Positions 8,309 through 16,974 are shown, counted from the stretch's first letter. The stretch is 64,000 nucleotides of DNA from Rehaibacterium terrae (GCF_014202935.1 NZ_JACHHX010000001.1:124001-188000), one strand, 5' to 3'. Numbers and translations: made by a program. The notes: generated by a model not told the origin, from the letters alone.

Positions 8309-10204
8309 TCACCAGCCGCAGGTCTTGCCCCGGTTCTGTTCTTCCAGCCAGGCCTGCAGCGGGGCGAAGTAGTCGAGGATGGCGCTGGCGTCCATCTGTT
8401 CGCCACCGGTGAGTTCCTTGAGCGTCTGCTGCCAGGGCTGGCTCTGGCCCTTGGCCATCATCGCCCAATACTTCTCGCCGGCTTCCTTGCTGCCGTAGTA
8501 GCTGCACTCGTGCAGCGGGCCGGTGTGGCCGCTGGCTTCGCACAGCGCGCGGTAGAACTGGAACTGCAGGATGTGGGAGAGGAAGTAGCGCGTGTAGGGC
8601 GTGTTGCCCGGCACGTGGTACTTGGCGCCCGGGTCGAAGAAGTCCTCGCCGCGCTCGCCGGCCGGGGCCACGCCCTGGTACCTGGCGCGCAGTTCCCACC
8701 AGGCCTTGTTGTAGTCCTCGGGCCTGATCGAGCCGTCGAACACGCCCCAGCGCCAGCGGTCGATCAGCAGCCCGAACGGCAGGAAGGCGACCTTGTCCAG
8801 CGCCAGCTTGAGCTGGGCGTTGATCAACGCCTCACGGCTCTGCGCCGGCGCATCGACCAGGCCGATGCTGGACAGGTACCTGGGCGTCATGGCCAGCACG
8901 ATGGTGTCGCCGATCGCCTCGTGGAAGCCGTCGTGCGCGCCGGACTGGAAGATCGGCGGCAGATGGTTGTAGGCCAGGTAGTAATAGATGTGGCCGAGCT
9001 CGTGGTAGATGGTGGTGAACTCTTCCTCGGTCGGCTCGATGCACATCTTGATGCGCACGTCGCCCTGATAGTTCAGGTCCCAGGCGCTGGCGTGACAGAC
9101 CACGTCGCGGTCGCGCGGCTTGATGAACTGCGAGCGCTGGTAGAACGACTCCGGCAACCGGGGCATCCCGAGCGAGACGTAGAAATCCTCGGCGCGCTCG
9201 TTCATCGCCTTGGCGATGGCGAGATCGGCCTGGCGGCCCAGTTCGACCTGATCGGCGGCGGTGGCGGCGCGGCCGAGCGAGGCCAGCAGACGGTTGTATT
9301 CGCCGTCGCGCTGCGCCTTCAGGCGGCTGGAGACGTCGAGGCTGCCGACCCCTTTGTACGGCTCCAGCACGTCCCACAGGTTGCCCCACTGCTGCGCCCA
9401 CATGTTGCCGGTGAGGTGGGCGGGGATCTTGCCGTCCACCGAACCCTTCTCGCCGTATTTCTCCTCCAGCTGGCCGCGCACGTAGCAGTGCAGCTGCTCG
9501 TAAAGCGGCTTGACCTGGCCCCACAGGCGGTCGGTCTCGTCGCGGAAATCGGCCGGGTCCATGTCGTAGCCGGCGCGCCACATTTCGCCGGCGTCGGCGA
9601 AGCCGAGCTCGCGCGCGCCCTCGTTCACCAGCTCGACGAAGCGGCGGTAATCGTCGCGCATCGGCACCGAGATGGTGTGCCAGCCGGCCCAGGCTTCGAG
9701 CTGGGCGTCGTAGTCGCGGCTGGTGGCGAGCACGCTCGACAGTTCGCCGATCTGCTTGCAGGTGCCCGGGTCGTCCGGGTCCGAACAGTACGTGCCGGCA
9801 CCGTACATGCCTTCCATCCGGGTGGCGATCTGGGTCAGCTCCGCGAGTTTGGCCGGGTCCTTCGGTGCCGGCATGGCGGTGGCCAGCTTGAGCAGCTGGA
9901 TGGCGCGCGCGGTCTCTGGCTTGAGCTCCAGTCCGTCGAAGCGCCTGGCCTCCTCGACGAACGCCTTGAGTTGCGCCAGGCTGCGCTCCTGCGCCTTGGC
10001 GGCGATCAGTTGCGAGTCGCTGTTGATGTAGGTCGAGGCCAGCCATTGTGCGGAGGCCGATTCGGGGTTCGTCTGCCGGAAGGTTTCGTTGACCCGGGCC
10101 ACGAAGGCATCGGCCTCGGCTGCCGTGGCAGGCGGAGCGGCGTCCTTCGTGCAGCCGGCCAGCAGGCCGGCGGAAATGGCGAGGGCGAGCAGGGGGCGGT
10201 GCAT
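8309..10204 (-). CDS. M2 family peptidyl-dipeptidase, ACE-like lipoprotein
   Basis: 631-residue zinc metallopeptidase of the M2 (angiotensin-converting-enzyme) family, which removes C-terminal dipeptides. The zinc motif HELGH lies at about residue 401, with the third ligand Glu in HEAIGDT some 24 residues later. Flanking family blocks such as CHASAWD and WRWGVFDG are present. The start at 10204 gives a lipoprotein signal (LLALAISAGLLAGC), so the enzyme is probably anchored in the periplasm or outer membrane; the frame is open 51 codons upstream but that part is repeat-rich and rejected. M2 enzymes of this length are common in Xanthomonadales. It likely scavenges oligopeptides. No operon partner. 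Confidence 0.95.
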   Translation of the reverse strand: MHRPLLALAISAGLLAGCTKDAAPPATAAEADAFVARVNETFRQTNPESASAQWLASTYINSDSQLIAAKAQERSLAQLKAFVEEARRFDGLELKPETARAIQLLKLATAMPAPKDPAKLAELTQIATRMEGMYGAGTYCSDPDDPGTCKQIGELSSVLATSRDYDAQLEAWAGWHTISVPMRDDYRRFVELVNEGARELGFADAGEMWRAGYDMDPADFRDETDRLWGQVKPLYEQLHCYVRGQLEEKYGEKGSVDGKIPAHLTGNMWAQQWGNLWDVLEPYKGVGSLDVSSRLKAQRDGEYNRLLASLGRAATAADQVELGRQADLAIAKAMNERAEDFYVSLGMPRLPESFYQRSQFIKPRDRDVVCHASAWDLNYQGDVRIKMCIEPTEEEFTTIYHELGHIYYYLAYNHLPPIFQSGAHDGFHEAIGDTIVLAMTPRYLSSIGLVDAPAQSREALINAQLKLALDKVAFLPFGLLIDRWRWGVFDGSIRPEDYNKAWWELRARYQGVAPAGERGEDFFDPGAKYHVPGNTPYTRYFLSHILQFQFYRALCEASGHTGPLHECSYYGSKEAGEKYWAMMAKGQSQPWQQTLKELTGGEQMDASAILDYFAPLQAWLEEQNRGKTCGW

Positions 10205-10369
10205 TTTCACGGCGGGTTTCCTGGGGCGACGTGCGCCGGGGGTGGCGCTGGGAACCGGCAGGCTAGTGCGCGCGACGGGGGCGCGCAAGCCGTGGGCTTG
10301 CGCAAGTGCAGGGGCTTGTGGGCGTGGCCACGGCCGCGACCGGATGCCCGGGAACAACAGCAGTCTTTG

Positions 10370-10446
10370 GCCACGGATCTGCGCGGATAGACGCGGATAA
10401 GATCTTGAATCGGCTCCATCCGCGCTTATCCGCGTGGATCCGTGGC
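10370..10446. repeat. Long imperfect palindrome of GCGGATAA-type repeats
   Basis: The arms 10370-10398 and 10418-10446 are reverse complements at 25 of 29 positions and start with GCCACGGATC. The inner part repeats the CGCGGAT(A)A word. This type of 'CACGGAT...CGCGGATAA' palindrome recurs in gammaproteobacterial intergenic DNA. It lies between the M2 peptidase start and the end of the HExxH gene, and its right arm overlaps the last codons of that gene. Confidence 0.75.
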
Positions 10447-10995
10447 TGAATCTTCGCTGTTGTATCCCGGTCGCGGCTGAAGCCGCTGCTGCAGAGGGTC
10501 GAGGAGTTCGCCGGTCCCGGCGAGCAGTCCACGGGCGACGAGGAAGGCGCGGGCGTCCTCGGCGTCGTGTTCGAACCAGGCGCGCGCCGAGCCGAGGCGG
10601 AAGCTGTAGCCCCAGGCATCCATGTCGGCCATGAGCCGGTCGCGGCCGACGCCGGGCAGCCAGTCGGCCAGCAGGATCTGCAGGTAGCAGGTGGCGTCCT
10701 CCTCGGCGACCGAGTCGGTGGCGTCGGTGTGGACGGTGGCGCGACGTTCCGGCGGCAGCACGATCAGGTGGCAGGCCTCGTGCAGCAACGAATGCACCGG
10801 GGTGTCGGCGCGGGCTTGGACGGTGCAGCCGATCAGGCCGGCTTCGCTGTCGCCCCAGTAGCTGCCGGGGATCGGCTCGCCGTCGGCGACGCGGTGCAGT
10901 GTCAGCCCGTAGCGTGCGAGCAGGGCGGCGGGGGCGTCGAAGCCGATGTCATGCAGGCGCAGCACGGCCGGTTCGACCGGCGCGGGCGCGCCCAT
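10426..10995 (-). CDS. Uncharacterised HExxH (metalloprotease-like) protein, last gene of the min operon
   Basis: 189 residues if started at ATG 10995, which has GAGG 5 nt upstream; a start at 11082 would add 29 residues encoded by a hairpin region. The core VHSLLHEACHLIV is an HExxH motif followed by a conserved-looking acidic segment (SVAEEDATCYLQ), as in zinc-dependent gluzincins; activity is unproven. It lacks a signal peptide, so it is probably cytoplasmic. It follows minE by 92 bp (or 5 bp with the upstream start) on the same strand. The final 20-odd codons coincide with a REP palindrome (10471-10490) and the arm of a second repeat, so the C-terminus is repeat-derived. Family not recognised beyond the motif. 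Confidence 0.6.
   Translation of the reverse strand: MGAPAPVEPAVLRLHDIGFDAPAALLARYGLTLHRVADGEPIPGSYWGDSEAGLIGCTVQARADTPVHSLLHEACHLIVLPPERRATVHTDATDSVAEEDATCYLQILLADWLPGVGRDRLMADMDAWGYSFRLGSARAWFEHDAEDARAFLVARGLLAGTGELLDPLQQRLQPRPGYNSEDSATDPRG
10471..10490. repeat. REP palindrome GCGGCTGAAGCCGC
   Basis: The core 10473-10486 is a perfect 6-bp stem around GA, the same word found at 43607-43620 and 61074-61087. It resembles the REP family spread through Xanthomonadales/Stenotrophomonas genomes. Here it falls inside the 3' end of a coding frame. Confidence 0.75.
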
Positions 10996-11010
10996 GGCCT
11001 CGTGGCGCGC

Positions 11011-11053
11011 ACTTTGCGCACCCGACGTGGCCTCCGGGGAGTCGTGCGCAAAG
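11011..11053 (-). terminator. Hairpin behind minE
   Basis: ACTTTGCGCAC-type arms pair over about 10 bp (11011-11021 with 11044-11053) around a 22-nt loop, just after the minE stop. No T-tract follows on the minus strand, so it could attenuate rather than terminate transcription into the HExxH gene. Confidence 0.35.
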
Positions 11054-11087
11054 CACACGCTACACGCTCCAGAAAAAGGCATCGTGC

Positions 11088-11363
11088 TCAGCTGTTGACG
11101 GCCGCGCGGGCTTCTTCCCTGTCCGGCAGCGCCACCGAGATGTCGAGCACGTCGTGGTCGCCGTCCTTGACCAGGTCGACCTTGACCGCGTCGACGTCGA
11201 CGCTGACGTACTTGCGGATCACTTCCAGCAGCTCGCGCTGCAGCAGCGGCAGGTAGTCCGGACCGCCGCGGGTGCTGCGTTCCTGCGCGACGATGATGCG
11301 CAGCCGCTCCTTGGCGATGGAGGCGGTCTGCTTCTTGCCCTTCAGGAAATCGAAAATACCCAT
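11088..11363 (-). CDS. minE: Cell division topological specificity factor MinE
   Basis: 91 residues, normal MinE size. It starts [11 protein letters not shown], the amphipathic membrane-targeting helix, followed by [19 protein letters not shown], the MinD-activating anti-MinCD segment, and a C-terminal topological-specificity domain ending about residue 85. MinE stimulates MinD ATPase and drives pole-to-pole oscillation so that FtsZ assembles at mid-cell. It is the third min gene in a GNAT-minC-minD-minE operon, starting 13 bp after the minD stop. Confidence 0.98.
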   Translation of the reverse strand: MGIFDFLKGKKQTASIAKERLRIIVAQERSTRGGPDYLPLLQRELLEVIRKYVSVDVDAVKVDLVKDGDHDVLDISVALPDREEARAAVNS

Positions 11364-11376
11364 CGTCCCTCGCTCC

Positions 11377-12258
11377 TTAAGCGCCGAAGAGCTTCTTGAA
11401 GAAGCCCTTCTTCTCGGCCTGGGTGAAACGCATCGGGCGATCCTCGCCGAGCAGGCGGGCGACGGCGTCCTCGTAGGCCTGGCCGGCGTCGGACTGGTCG
11501 TCCAGGATCACCGGCACGCCGGCATTGGAGGCGTTGAGCACGTCGCCGGACTCCGGGATCACGCCCAGCGTCTTCAGGCCGAGCACCTCCTCGACGTCGG
11601 CGATGGAGAGCATCTCGCCCGCCTCGACGCGGGCCGGGCTGTAGCGGGTGAGCAACAGGAACTCCTGCACGCGCTCGCCGAGCTCGGCCTTGCGGGTCTT
11701 GGAGGCCAGCAGGCCGAGGATGCGGTCGGAGTCGCGCACCGAGGACACCTCGGGGTTGACCACGACCACCGCCTGGTCGGCGAAGTACATCGCCAGGAAG
11801 GCGCCCTTCTCGATACCGGCCGGCGAGTCGCAGACGATGTACTCGAAGCCGTCGTCGGACAGGTCGCGCAGCACCTTCTCGACGCCCTCCTTGGTCAGCG
11901 CGTCCTTGTCGCGGGTCTGCGAGGCGGCCAGCACGTACAGGTTGTCGAAGCGCTTGTCCTTGATCAGCGCCTGCCGCAGCGTGGCCTCGCCGTGCACGAC
12001 GTTGACGAAGTCGTACACCACGCGGCGCTCGCAGCCCATGATCAGGTCGAGGTTGCGCAGGCCGACGTCGAAGTCGATCACGGCGACCTTCTTGCCGCGC
12101 TTGGCCAGGCCGCAGGCGAGGCTGGCGCTGGTCGTGGTCTTGCCGACACCGCCCTTGCCCGAGGTGACGACGACGATCTTCGCCTGGCGGGCCTGACCCG
12201 AAGCGGTGGTGGCCTCGGCGCGGTCCGGGAGTGTTTCGGTTGCGACGCCTTCGTTCAT
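11377..12258 (-). CDS. minD: Septum site-determining ATPase MinD, with an N-terminal extension
   Basis: 293 residues, about 24 more than usual. The deviant Walker A motif GKGGVGKTT lies at about residues 34-42, and the C-terminal membrane-binding amphipathic helix is intact ([13 protein letters not shown]). MinD recruits MinC to the membrane and oscillates with MinE. The usual protein begins right at [12 protein letters not shown]; here a hydrophilic leader of about 25 residues precedes it. There is no ATG, GTG or TTG codon close to AKIVVV, and the start used (12258) overlaps the minC stop as ATGA, so the extension appears real rather than a start error. Confidence 0.97.
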   Translation of the reverse strand: MNEGVATETLPDRAEATTASGQARQAKIVVVTSGKGGVGKTTTSASLACGLAKRGKKVAVIDFDVGLRNLDLIMGCERRVVYDFVNVVHGEATLRQALIKDKRFDNLYVLAASQTRDKDALTKEGVEKVLRDLSDDGFEYIVCDSPAGIEKGAFLAMYFADQAVVVVNPEVSSVRDSDRILGLLASKTRKAELGERVQEFLLLTRYSPARVEAGEMLSIADVEEVLGLKTLGVIPESGDVLNASNAGVPVILDDQSDAGQAYEDAVARLLGEDRPMRFTQAEKKGFFKKLFGA

Positions 12259-13022
12259 GGCAGTTCCTCGATCATGATCCTGTCGTTCTCCAGCCGGATC
12301 TGCACGGCCTTGCCCTGCAGCGCCTTGGGGAGCTCTTCGAGCACCTTGTAGTGCCCCGCGATGGCCACGAGCTCGGCGTGGAACTCGCGGCAGAAAATGC
12401 GTGCGCTGGTGTCGCCCTGCGCGCCGGCCAGGGCGCGCCCGCGCAGCGCGCCGTAGACGTGCACCGAGCCGTCGGCGATCACCTCGGCGCCGGCGCCGAC
12501 GGTGGCGCAGACGATGATGTCGCGCCCTTGCGCGTAGATCTGCTGGCCGGAGCGCACCGGCAGGGTGTGCATGAGGCCGGGGCTGGCGGCCGGCGCAGCG
12601 GCGCGCGGCGCCGGTCGTTCGCGTTGCGGTGGCGGTTCGGGCGCGGGCGGCGGCGCGACGGCCGGCGCGGGTTCGCCGCGCTCGTACTGGGCGCGGAACT
12701 TGGCCAGCAGCGGCAGGCCCAGTTCGCGCGACAGCGCTTCGACCTCGCTGGTGCCGTAGGCCAGCGCCACCGGCAGCACGCCGGCATCGCGCAGGCCGTC
12801 GATCAGGGCGCGCGCGTCGCCGACCGACGGACAGCGGCTGAGCGCGCCGAAGTCGACCACCACCGCGGCGCGGGCGAAGAGATTGGGCGCGCGCTCGACG
12901 CGCTCGCGCATCTCTTCCACCAGCCTGGGAACATCCAGCGTGCGGACGCGCAGGTTGGCGATGCCCACCTGCCCGATCTTCAGTTCGCCGGCCTGTTCGT
13001 AGTCGGGACGGGCGGCCGCCAT
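12255..13022 (-). CDS. minC: Septum formation inhibitor MinC
   Basis: 255 residues. Residues 1-105 form the FtsZ-inhibiting N-domain (starting after GELKIGQVGIANLRV). They are followed by a proline/alanine-rich linker at about 115-145 and the beta-helical C-domain (HTLPVRSGQQIYAQGRDIIV ... VHVYGALRGRALAGAQGD), which contains the RGRALAG MinD-binding motif. MinC with MinD blocks polar Z-rings. The gene starts 2 bp after the GNAT stop and overlaps minD by 4 bp, so translation is coupled. Confidence 0.97.
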   Translation of the reverse strand: MAAARPDYEQAGELKIGQVGIANLRVRTLDVPRLVEEMRERVERAPNLFARAAVVVDFGALSRCPSVGDARALIDGLRDAGVLPVALAYGTSEVEALSRELGLPLLAKFRAQYERGEPAPAVAPPPAPEPPPQRERPAPRAAAPAASPGLMHTLPVRSGQQIYAQGRDIIVCATVGAGAEVIADGSVHVYGALRGRALAGAQGDTSARIFCREFHAELVAIAGHYKVLEELPKALQGKAVQIRLENDRIMIEELP

Positions 13023-13024
13023 GC

Positions 13025-13621
13025 TCAGGTGCCGGTCGCGAGCGCCGGCTGGCGGCCGGGGAGGGGGCGGGTGGCGAGCCAGGGCTGCTCGGGCAGGCTC
13101 TCGCCGTAGGTGTCGCGCACCCAGGGCCAGCTGCACAGCTCCTTGACCAGCAGCGAGACGTGGCGCTCCACGCCCGGCATCAGCTGGCGACCGGCCTCGT
13201 GGAAGCCGAAGGTGCCGTGGAACAGCAGGGCGATGTCGTTGCCCGGCTCCAGGAACACTTCGCAGGCGATGCGGGGGCTGCGCACCTCGGCGAAGCTCTG
13301 CAGATCGGCGTAGAACACGCGGCCGAGGCCGGCGCCGCGACGCGAGCCGGCGACGACGATGCGGTCGATATAGATGAAGCGGTCGTAGTGCTGCTGGAAC
13401 CAGCGGAAGTTGGGGCTGTCGTGGGGCGCGTCCTGGCTGAGCGCGATCAGGAAGCCGGCCAGCAGACCGTCGACTTCGGCGACACGGAAATACTCGGCAT
13501 GATCGAAGAAGAAGCGGATCTTCGCGGCGTCCAGCGGAAGGATGGCGGCGCCGGCGGCGTTGTTCAGGGCTAGAACGGAATCCAGCTCGTGCTCGCGCAC
13601 GTCGCGGATGACGATCGACAT
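13025..13621 (-). CDS. GNAT family N-acetyltransferase, first gene of the min operon
   Basis: 198 residues with the GNAT fold: IDRIVVAGSRRGAGLGRVFYADL holds the beta4 strand and the R/Q-x-x-G-x-G/A acetyl-CoA loop (SRRGAGLG) at about residues 93-100. The C-terminal half carries a strand/loop (ACEVFLEPGNDIALLFHGTFGF) usual for this group. Substrate is unknown. It begins the minCDE transcript, with an extended -10-like TGCCATAAT (13672-13680, minus strand) and a GGCGGCC hairpin in the leader (13644-13662). Position next to min genes suggests a link to division or envelope growth, but that is inference. Confidence 0.85.
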   Translation of the reverse strand: MSIVIRDVREHELDSVLALNNAAGAAILPLDAAKIRFFFDHAEYFRVAEVDGLLAGFLIALSQDAPHDSPNFRWFQQHYDRFIYIDRIVVAGSRRGAGLGRVFYADLQSFAEVRSPRIACEVFLEPGNDIALLFHGTFGFHEAGRQLMPGVERHVSLLVKELCSWPWVRDTYGESLPEQPWLATRPLPGRQPALATGT

Positions 13622-13771
13622 TCCTGTCTGTACTCCCGTGACGGGCGGCCGGGAGGGCCGCCACCGGTGCGGATTATGGCATGGCCGGCCGGGCGGCGGG
13701 GTGGTGGCGGGCGGGTGTTAACGCTCCGTTCGGACACGATCCGGCCCGGCGCGGCGTGACTTCCGGCCCCG

Positions 13772-13799
13772 TTGCGGCGCACGCGGCGCAGCCTATGAT
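13772..13799 (+). promoter_or_regulatory. Promoter of the kinase/regulator pair, near-leaderless
   Basis: TTGCGG (13772-13777) and TATGAT (13794-13799) are separated by 16 bp. The ATG at 13806 starts 7 nt after the -10, exactly where transcription should begin, and no ribosome-binding site precedes it. This predicts a leaderless mRNA. Confidence 0.55.
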
Positions 13800-13805
13800 G
13801 CCCGC

Positions 13806-14972
13806 ATGCTCGGGCGCCTCAGCCACACGCAGTTGCTCCGCTATGCCGGCCTGTTCACCTGGGCCATGGTGGGGATCCCGCTGCTGCTCAATTCCTGGTA
13901 CTTCCCGGAAGAGGACGGTGCCGGCCTGCTGAGCGACGTGCGGCTGACCATGTGGGCGGCGGCCTATTTCGCCTTCGGTCTGAGCTACTGGCTGGTGACC
14001 CGTTCGCTCGGCGTGCGTCAGCCGCGCTGGTACGACGACGTGCTGCTGCTGGTGCTGACGCTCTCGGCCATCGCGGTGAGCCACTTCACCGGCACTGGCC
14101 TGGGCGGCGTGCTGCTGCTGGTGGTGGCCGGGGTGATCGCCTGGCTGCTGCCGCTGCGGCTGGGCGTGGCCTGGCTGATCCTGCAGCACGTGGCGCTGGT
14201 GCCGGCCTTCATGCAGGGGCTCGGCTTCACCCTGGTCGAGGCGGTGCTGCAGTCGGCACTGTACGCCGGCTATGCCAGCTTCGCCTTCGTGATCGGCCTG
14301 GTCGCCAAGCAGCAGGCGCAGGCGCGCGACGAGCAGCGCCGGCTCAATTCCGAACTGCGCGCCACCCGCGCGCTGCTGGCCGAGAGTTCGCGGATGAGCG
14401 AGCGGGTGCGGATCTCGCGCGAGCTGCACGACCTGCTCGGCCATCACTTGACCGCGCTCAGCCTGAATCTCGAAGTGGCCAGCCATCTGAGCAGCGGCAA
14501 GGTGCAGGAGCACGTGCGCCAGGCGCACACCCTGGCCAAGCTGCTGCTCACCGACGTGCGCGAGGCGGTCAGCCAGCTGCGCGACGAGGGCTCGGTCGAG
14601 CTCGCCGGCGCCCTGCGCACGCTGGTCGAGGGGGTCCCGGCGCTGGACATCCGGCTCGACGTGCCCGAGCAGTTCACTCTGGACGATCCCGAGCGCGCCC
14701 ACGTCGTGCTGCGCTGCGCCCAGGAAATCATCACCAACGCCGTCCGCCACGCCGGCGCCAGCCGCCTCGATCTCAGCTTCAGCCGTGACGGTGGCGAGCT
14801 GCGCATCCGCGCCCGCGACGACGGCCGCGGTGCCGACGGCATCGCCCCCGGCCACGGCCTGCGCGGCATGCGCGAGCGGTTGGCCGCCTACGGCGGCAGC
14901 ATCGACATCCATACCGCGCGCGGCGAAGGCTTCGCGCTCGACATCCGCCTGCCATTGGAGACTCCGGCATGA
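13806..14972 (+). CDS. DesK/NarL-type sensor histidine kinase
   Basis: 388 residues. Residues 1-165 contain five or six hydrophobic helices with no extracytoplasmic domain, a sensor of the DesK type that reads membrane state. The HisKA_3 dimerisation helix follows, with RISRELHDLLGHHL and phospho-acceptor His208. A GHKL ATPase domain closes the protein, with the N-box at NAVRHAGA (Asn311) and G-boxes DDGRG and GHGLRGMRERL. It overlaps the response regulator gene by 4 bp (ATGA), so the two form one signalling pair. The signal is unknown; the downstream SRPBCC and ABC genes are possible targets by position only. Confidence 0.93.
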   Translation: MLGRLSHTQLLRYAGLFTWAMVGIPLLLNSWYFPEEDGAGLLSDVRLTMWAAAYFAFGLSYWLVTRSLGVRQPRWYDDVLLLVLTLSAIAVSHFTGTGLGGVLLLVVAGVIAWLLPLRLGVAWLILQHVALVPAFMQGLGFTLVEAVLQSALYAGYASFAFVIGLVAKQQAQARDEQRRLNSELRATRALLAESSRMSERVRISRELHDLLGHHLTALSLNLEVASHLSSGKVQEHVRQAHTLAKLLLTDVREAVSQLRDEGSVELAGALRTLVEGVPALDIRLDVPEQFTLDDPERAHVVLRCAQEIITNAVRHAGASRLDLSFSRDGGELRIRARDDGRGADGIAPGHGLRGMRERLAAYGGSIDIHTARGEGFALDIRLPLETPA

Positions 14973-15610
14973 TTCGCGTCTGTCTCGTCGACGACCAGAA
15001 CCTGGTACGCCAGGGCATCCGTTCCCTGCTGGAGCTTTCCGACGACATCCGGGTGGTCGCCGAGGCTGCCGACGGCCGTCAGGCGGTGGAGCTGATCCCG
15101 GAGGTCAAGCCCGATGTCGTGCTGATGGACATGCGCATGCCGGTCATGTCCGGCCTGGAGGCGCTGCAGGCGCTGTCCAAGGCCGGCGCGCTGCCGCCGA
15201 CGATCATTCTCACCACCTTCGACGACGATCAGCTGGTGCTGGCCGGCATCCGCGCCGGCGCCCGCGGCTACCTGCTCAAGGACGTGTCGCTGGACCAGCT
15301 CGTCTCCGCGATCCAGGCCGTGGCCGCCGGTGGCTCGCTGGTGCAGCCGGCGGTCACCCAGCGTCTGCTGTCGGGGCTGGAGCACATGCACAACGAGTTC
15401 GTCAGCCTGGACCGCCCGGACCCGCTGACCGAGCGCGAGACCGAGATCCTGCGGCTGATGGCCGGCGGCTTCAGCAACAAGGAGATCGCCAACTCGCTGG
15501 GCGTGGCCGAGGGCACGGTCAAGAACCACGTCTCCAACATCCTGTCCAAGCTCGGCGTACGCGACCGTACGCGCGCCGTGCTCAAGGCCTTCGAACTCAA
15601 GCTGGTCTGA
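14969..15610 (+). CDS. LuxR/NarL-family response regulator
   Basis: 213 residues. The receiver domain occupies 1-120, with acidic pocket DD near residues 8-9, phospho-acceptor Asp54 (VVLMDMRMP) and the conserved Lys in GYLLKDVS. The LuxR helix-turn-helix lies at about residues 152-208 (TERETEILRLMAGGFSNKEI, then VAEGTVKNHVSNILSKLG). It is phosphorylated by the kinase encoded just upstream, whose stop it overlaps, and acts as a DNA-binding transcription regulator. Target promoters are not evident in the window. Confidence 0.96.
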   Translation: MIRVCLVDDQNLVRQGIRSLLELSDDIRVVAEAADGRQAVELIPEVKPDVVLMDMRMPVMSGLEALQALSKAGALPPTIILTTFDDDQLVLAGIRAGARGYLLKDVSLDQLVSAIQAVAAGGSLVQPAVTQRLLSGLEHMHNEFVSLDRPDPLTERETEILRLMAGGFSNKEIANSLGVAEGTVKNHVSNILSKLGVRDRTRAVLKAFELKLV

Positions 15611-15815
15611 GCCTGCACCGGGGCGGCTGCGGTGCCCGTCCGCGCGGCGGGCGGGCGCCGTTGCCGTGACCGCCGGCACGTTCCGGCGCCGATTTCGCGC
15701 CTTGCCCGGCTGCCCCTGTGCAGCCGCCGGCGAACTTCGGTTAGCATTGCTGATTCCGGCCGGCTGGCGGCACCCCCGCGCCCGTCAGCCGCTGCCGTTC
15801 CTGGAGAGATCCCGA

Positions 15816-16967
15816 ATGACCCGCCTTCTCGAATTCATCGCCGCCATCCTGATCGTCGTTGCCCTGTTCGTGGTGGTCGCCCTGTTCCTGCCTGCCAAGC
15901 AGGCGATCGAGCACACCGCCGAGACCAACCGTCCGGTGCGGATCGTGTTCGACACCCTCAACGGCTTCAAGCGCTTCGCCGACTGGCATCCGATGCGCCT
16001 GCACGACCCGAACATCCGCTACACGATCAGCGGTCCGGACTTCGGCGTCGGCGCCCGCCTGGACTACGCCTCCGATCTCAAGCGCATCGGCTCGGGCAGC
16101 TGGGAGATCGTCGACAACCGCCAGGAAGGGCGCGTGCAGATGGTCCGCTACGCGCTGCAGAACGACGCCTACGGCGACAACAAGACGATGCGCTTCAACA
16201 TCGAGCGCCGCGGTCGCACCACCGTCATCACCCAGCGCTATGACGTCGAGTACGGCTGGAACCTGCTCGGCCGCTACGCCGGCATGTACATCGCCCGCAC
16301 CGTCGGCGAGGACATGAAGACCGGCCTGGCCAACCTGGGCGCCCTGTTCGCGACCATCCCGAACTACGACTACGGCAACCTGACCATCGAGACGGTCGAG
16401 ATCCCGGCGCAGAACGTGCTGTACATCCCGACCACCTCCGAGCGCAACATCACCGCGGTCGAGACCGCGATGATCAACCAGCTCAAGTGGATCCGCCAGG
16501 TGATGGCGAAGAACGACCTGGAGGCCGCCGGTCCGTTCCGCCTGGTGACCACCAACTTCGGTACCGACGTGTACGAGTTCGACGTGGTCATGCCGGTGCG
16601 CAAGAAGGGCACCGGTCCGGCCGTCGCCGAGCAGCCGGCCGCCGACGAGAGTGTCGAAGGCGAGGGCGAGACGGAAGCGAAGCTGCGTCCTGGTGCCGAG
16701 GCGCTGCCGCCCGCGGAGGAGATCGATCCGGAATCGATCAAGCTCGAGGGCGAGGTGAGGTTCGGCCGCAGCTACGCCGGCCGCGCGCTCAAGACGGTCT
16801 ACAACGGCCACCCGGCGGGTCTGCCGGTCGTCCGCGACCAGCTGCGCGCCTGGGCCGCGACCCGCGGCGAAGTGGTCCACGACCGCGCCTTCGAGGAGTA
16901 TCTGCAGGACATCGAGGGCACGGCCGCCGAGGAAAGCCAGTTCAACGTCTACTGGCCGATCAGGTAA
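15816..16967 (+). CDS. SRPBCC-family protein with GyrI-like effector domain
   Basis: 383 residues; ATG 15816 has GGAGAG 7 nt upstream. An N-terminal hydrophobic anchor (residues 5-27) is followed by an SRPBCC/polyketide-cyclase-like domain, with characteristic RIVFDTLNGFKRFADWHPM. A C-terminal half (from about residue 190) resembles GyrI/AraC effector-binding domains and contains an inserted acidic, low-complexity linker near residues 270-315. Proteins of this layout bind small hydrophobic ligands, but no ligand or function is established. The protein is probably held to the inner membrane by its N-terminal helix. It lies between the two-component pair and the ABC operon. Confidence 0.75.
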   Translation: MTRLLEFIAAILIVVALFVVVALFLPAKQAIEHTAETNRPVRIVFDTLNGFKRFADWHPMRLHDPNIRYTISGPDFGVGARLDYASDLKRIGSGSWEIVDNRQEGRVQMVRYALQNDAYGDNKTMRFNIERRGRTTVITQRYDVEYGWNLLGRYAGMYIARTVGEDMKTGLANLGALFATIPNYDYGNLTIETVEIPAQNVLYIPTTSERNITAVETAMINQLKWIRQVMAKNDLEAAGPFRLVTTNFGTDVYEFDVVMPVRKKGTGPAVAEQPAADESVEGEGETEAKLRPGAEALPPAEEIDPESIKLEGEVRFGRSYAGRALKTVYNGHPAGLPVVRDQLRAWAATRGEVVHDRAFEEYLQDIEGTAAEESQFNVYWPIR

Positions 16968-16974
16968 GCAAACC

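Noticed and set aside
10205-10357. Longer N-terminus for the M2 peptidase (start at 10357)
   Set aside because: The extra residues are Arg/Pro-rich and would bury the clear lipoprotein signal.
10996-11082. Upstream start at 11082 for the HExxH protein
   Set aside because: The extra 29 residues are encoded by a hairpin region, and ATG 10995 has a better ribosome site. It cannot be fully excluded.
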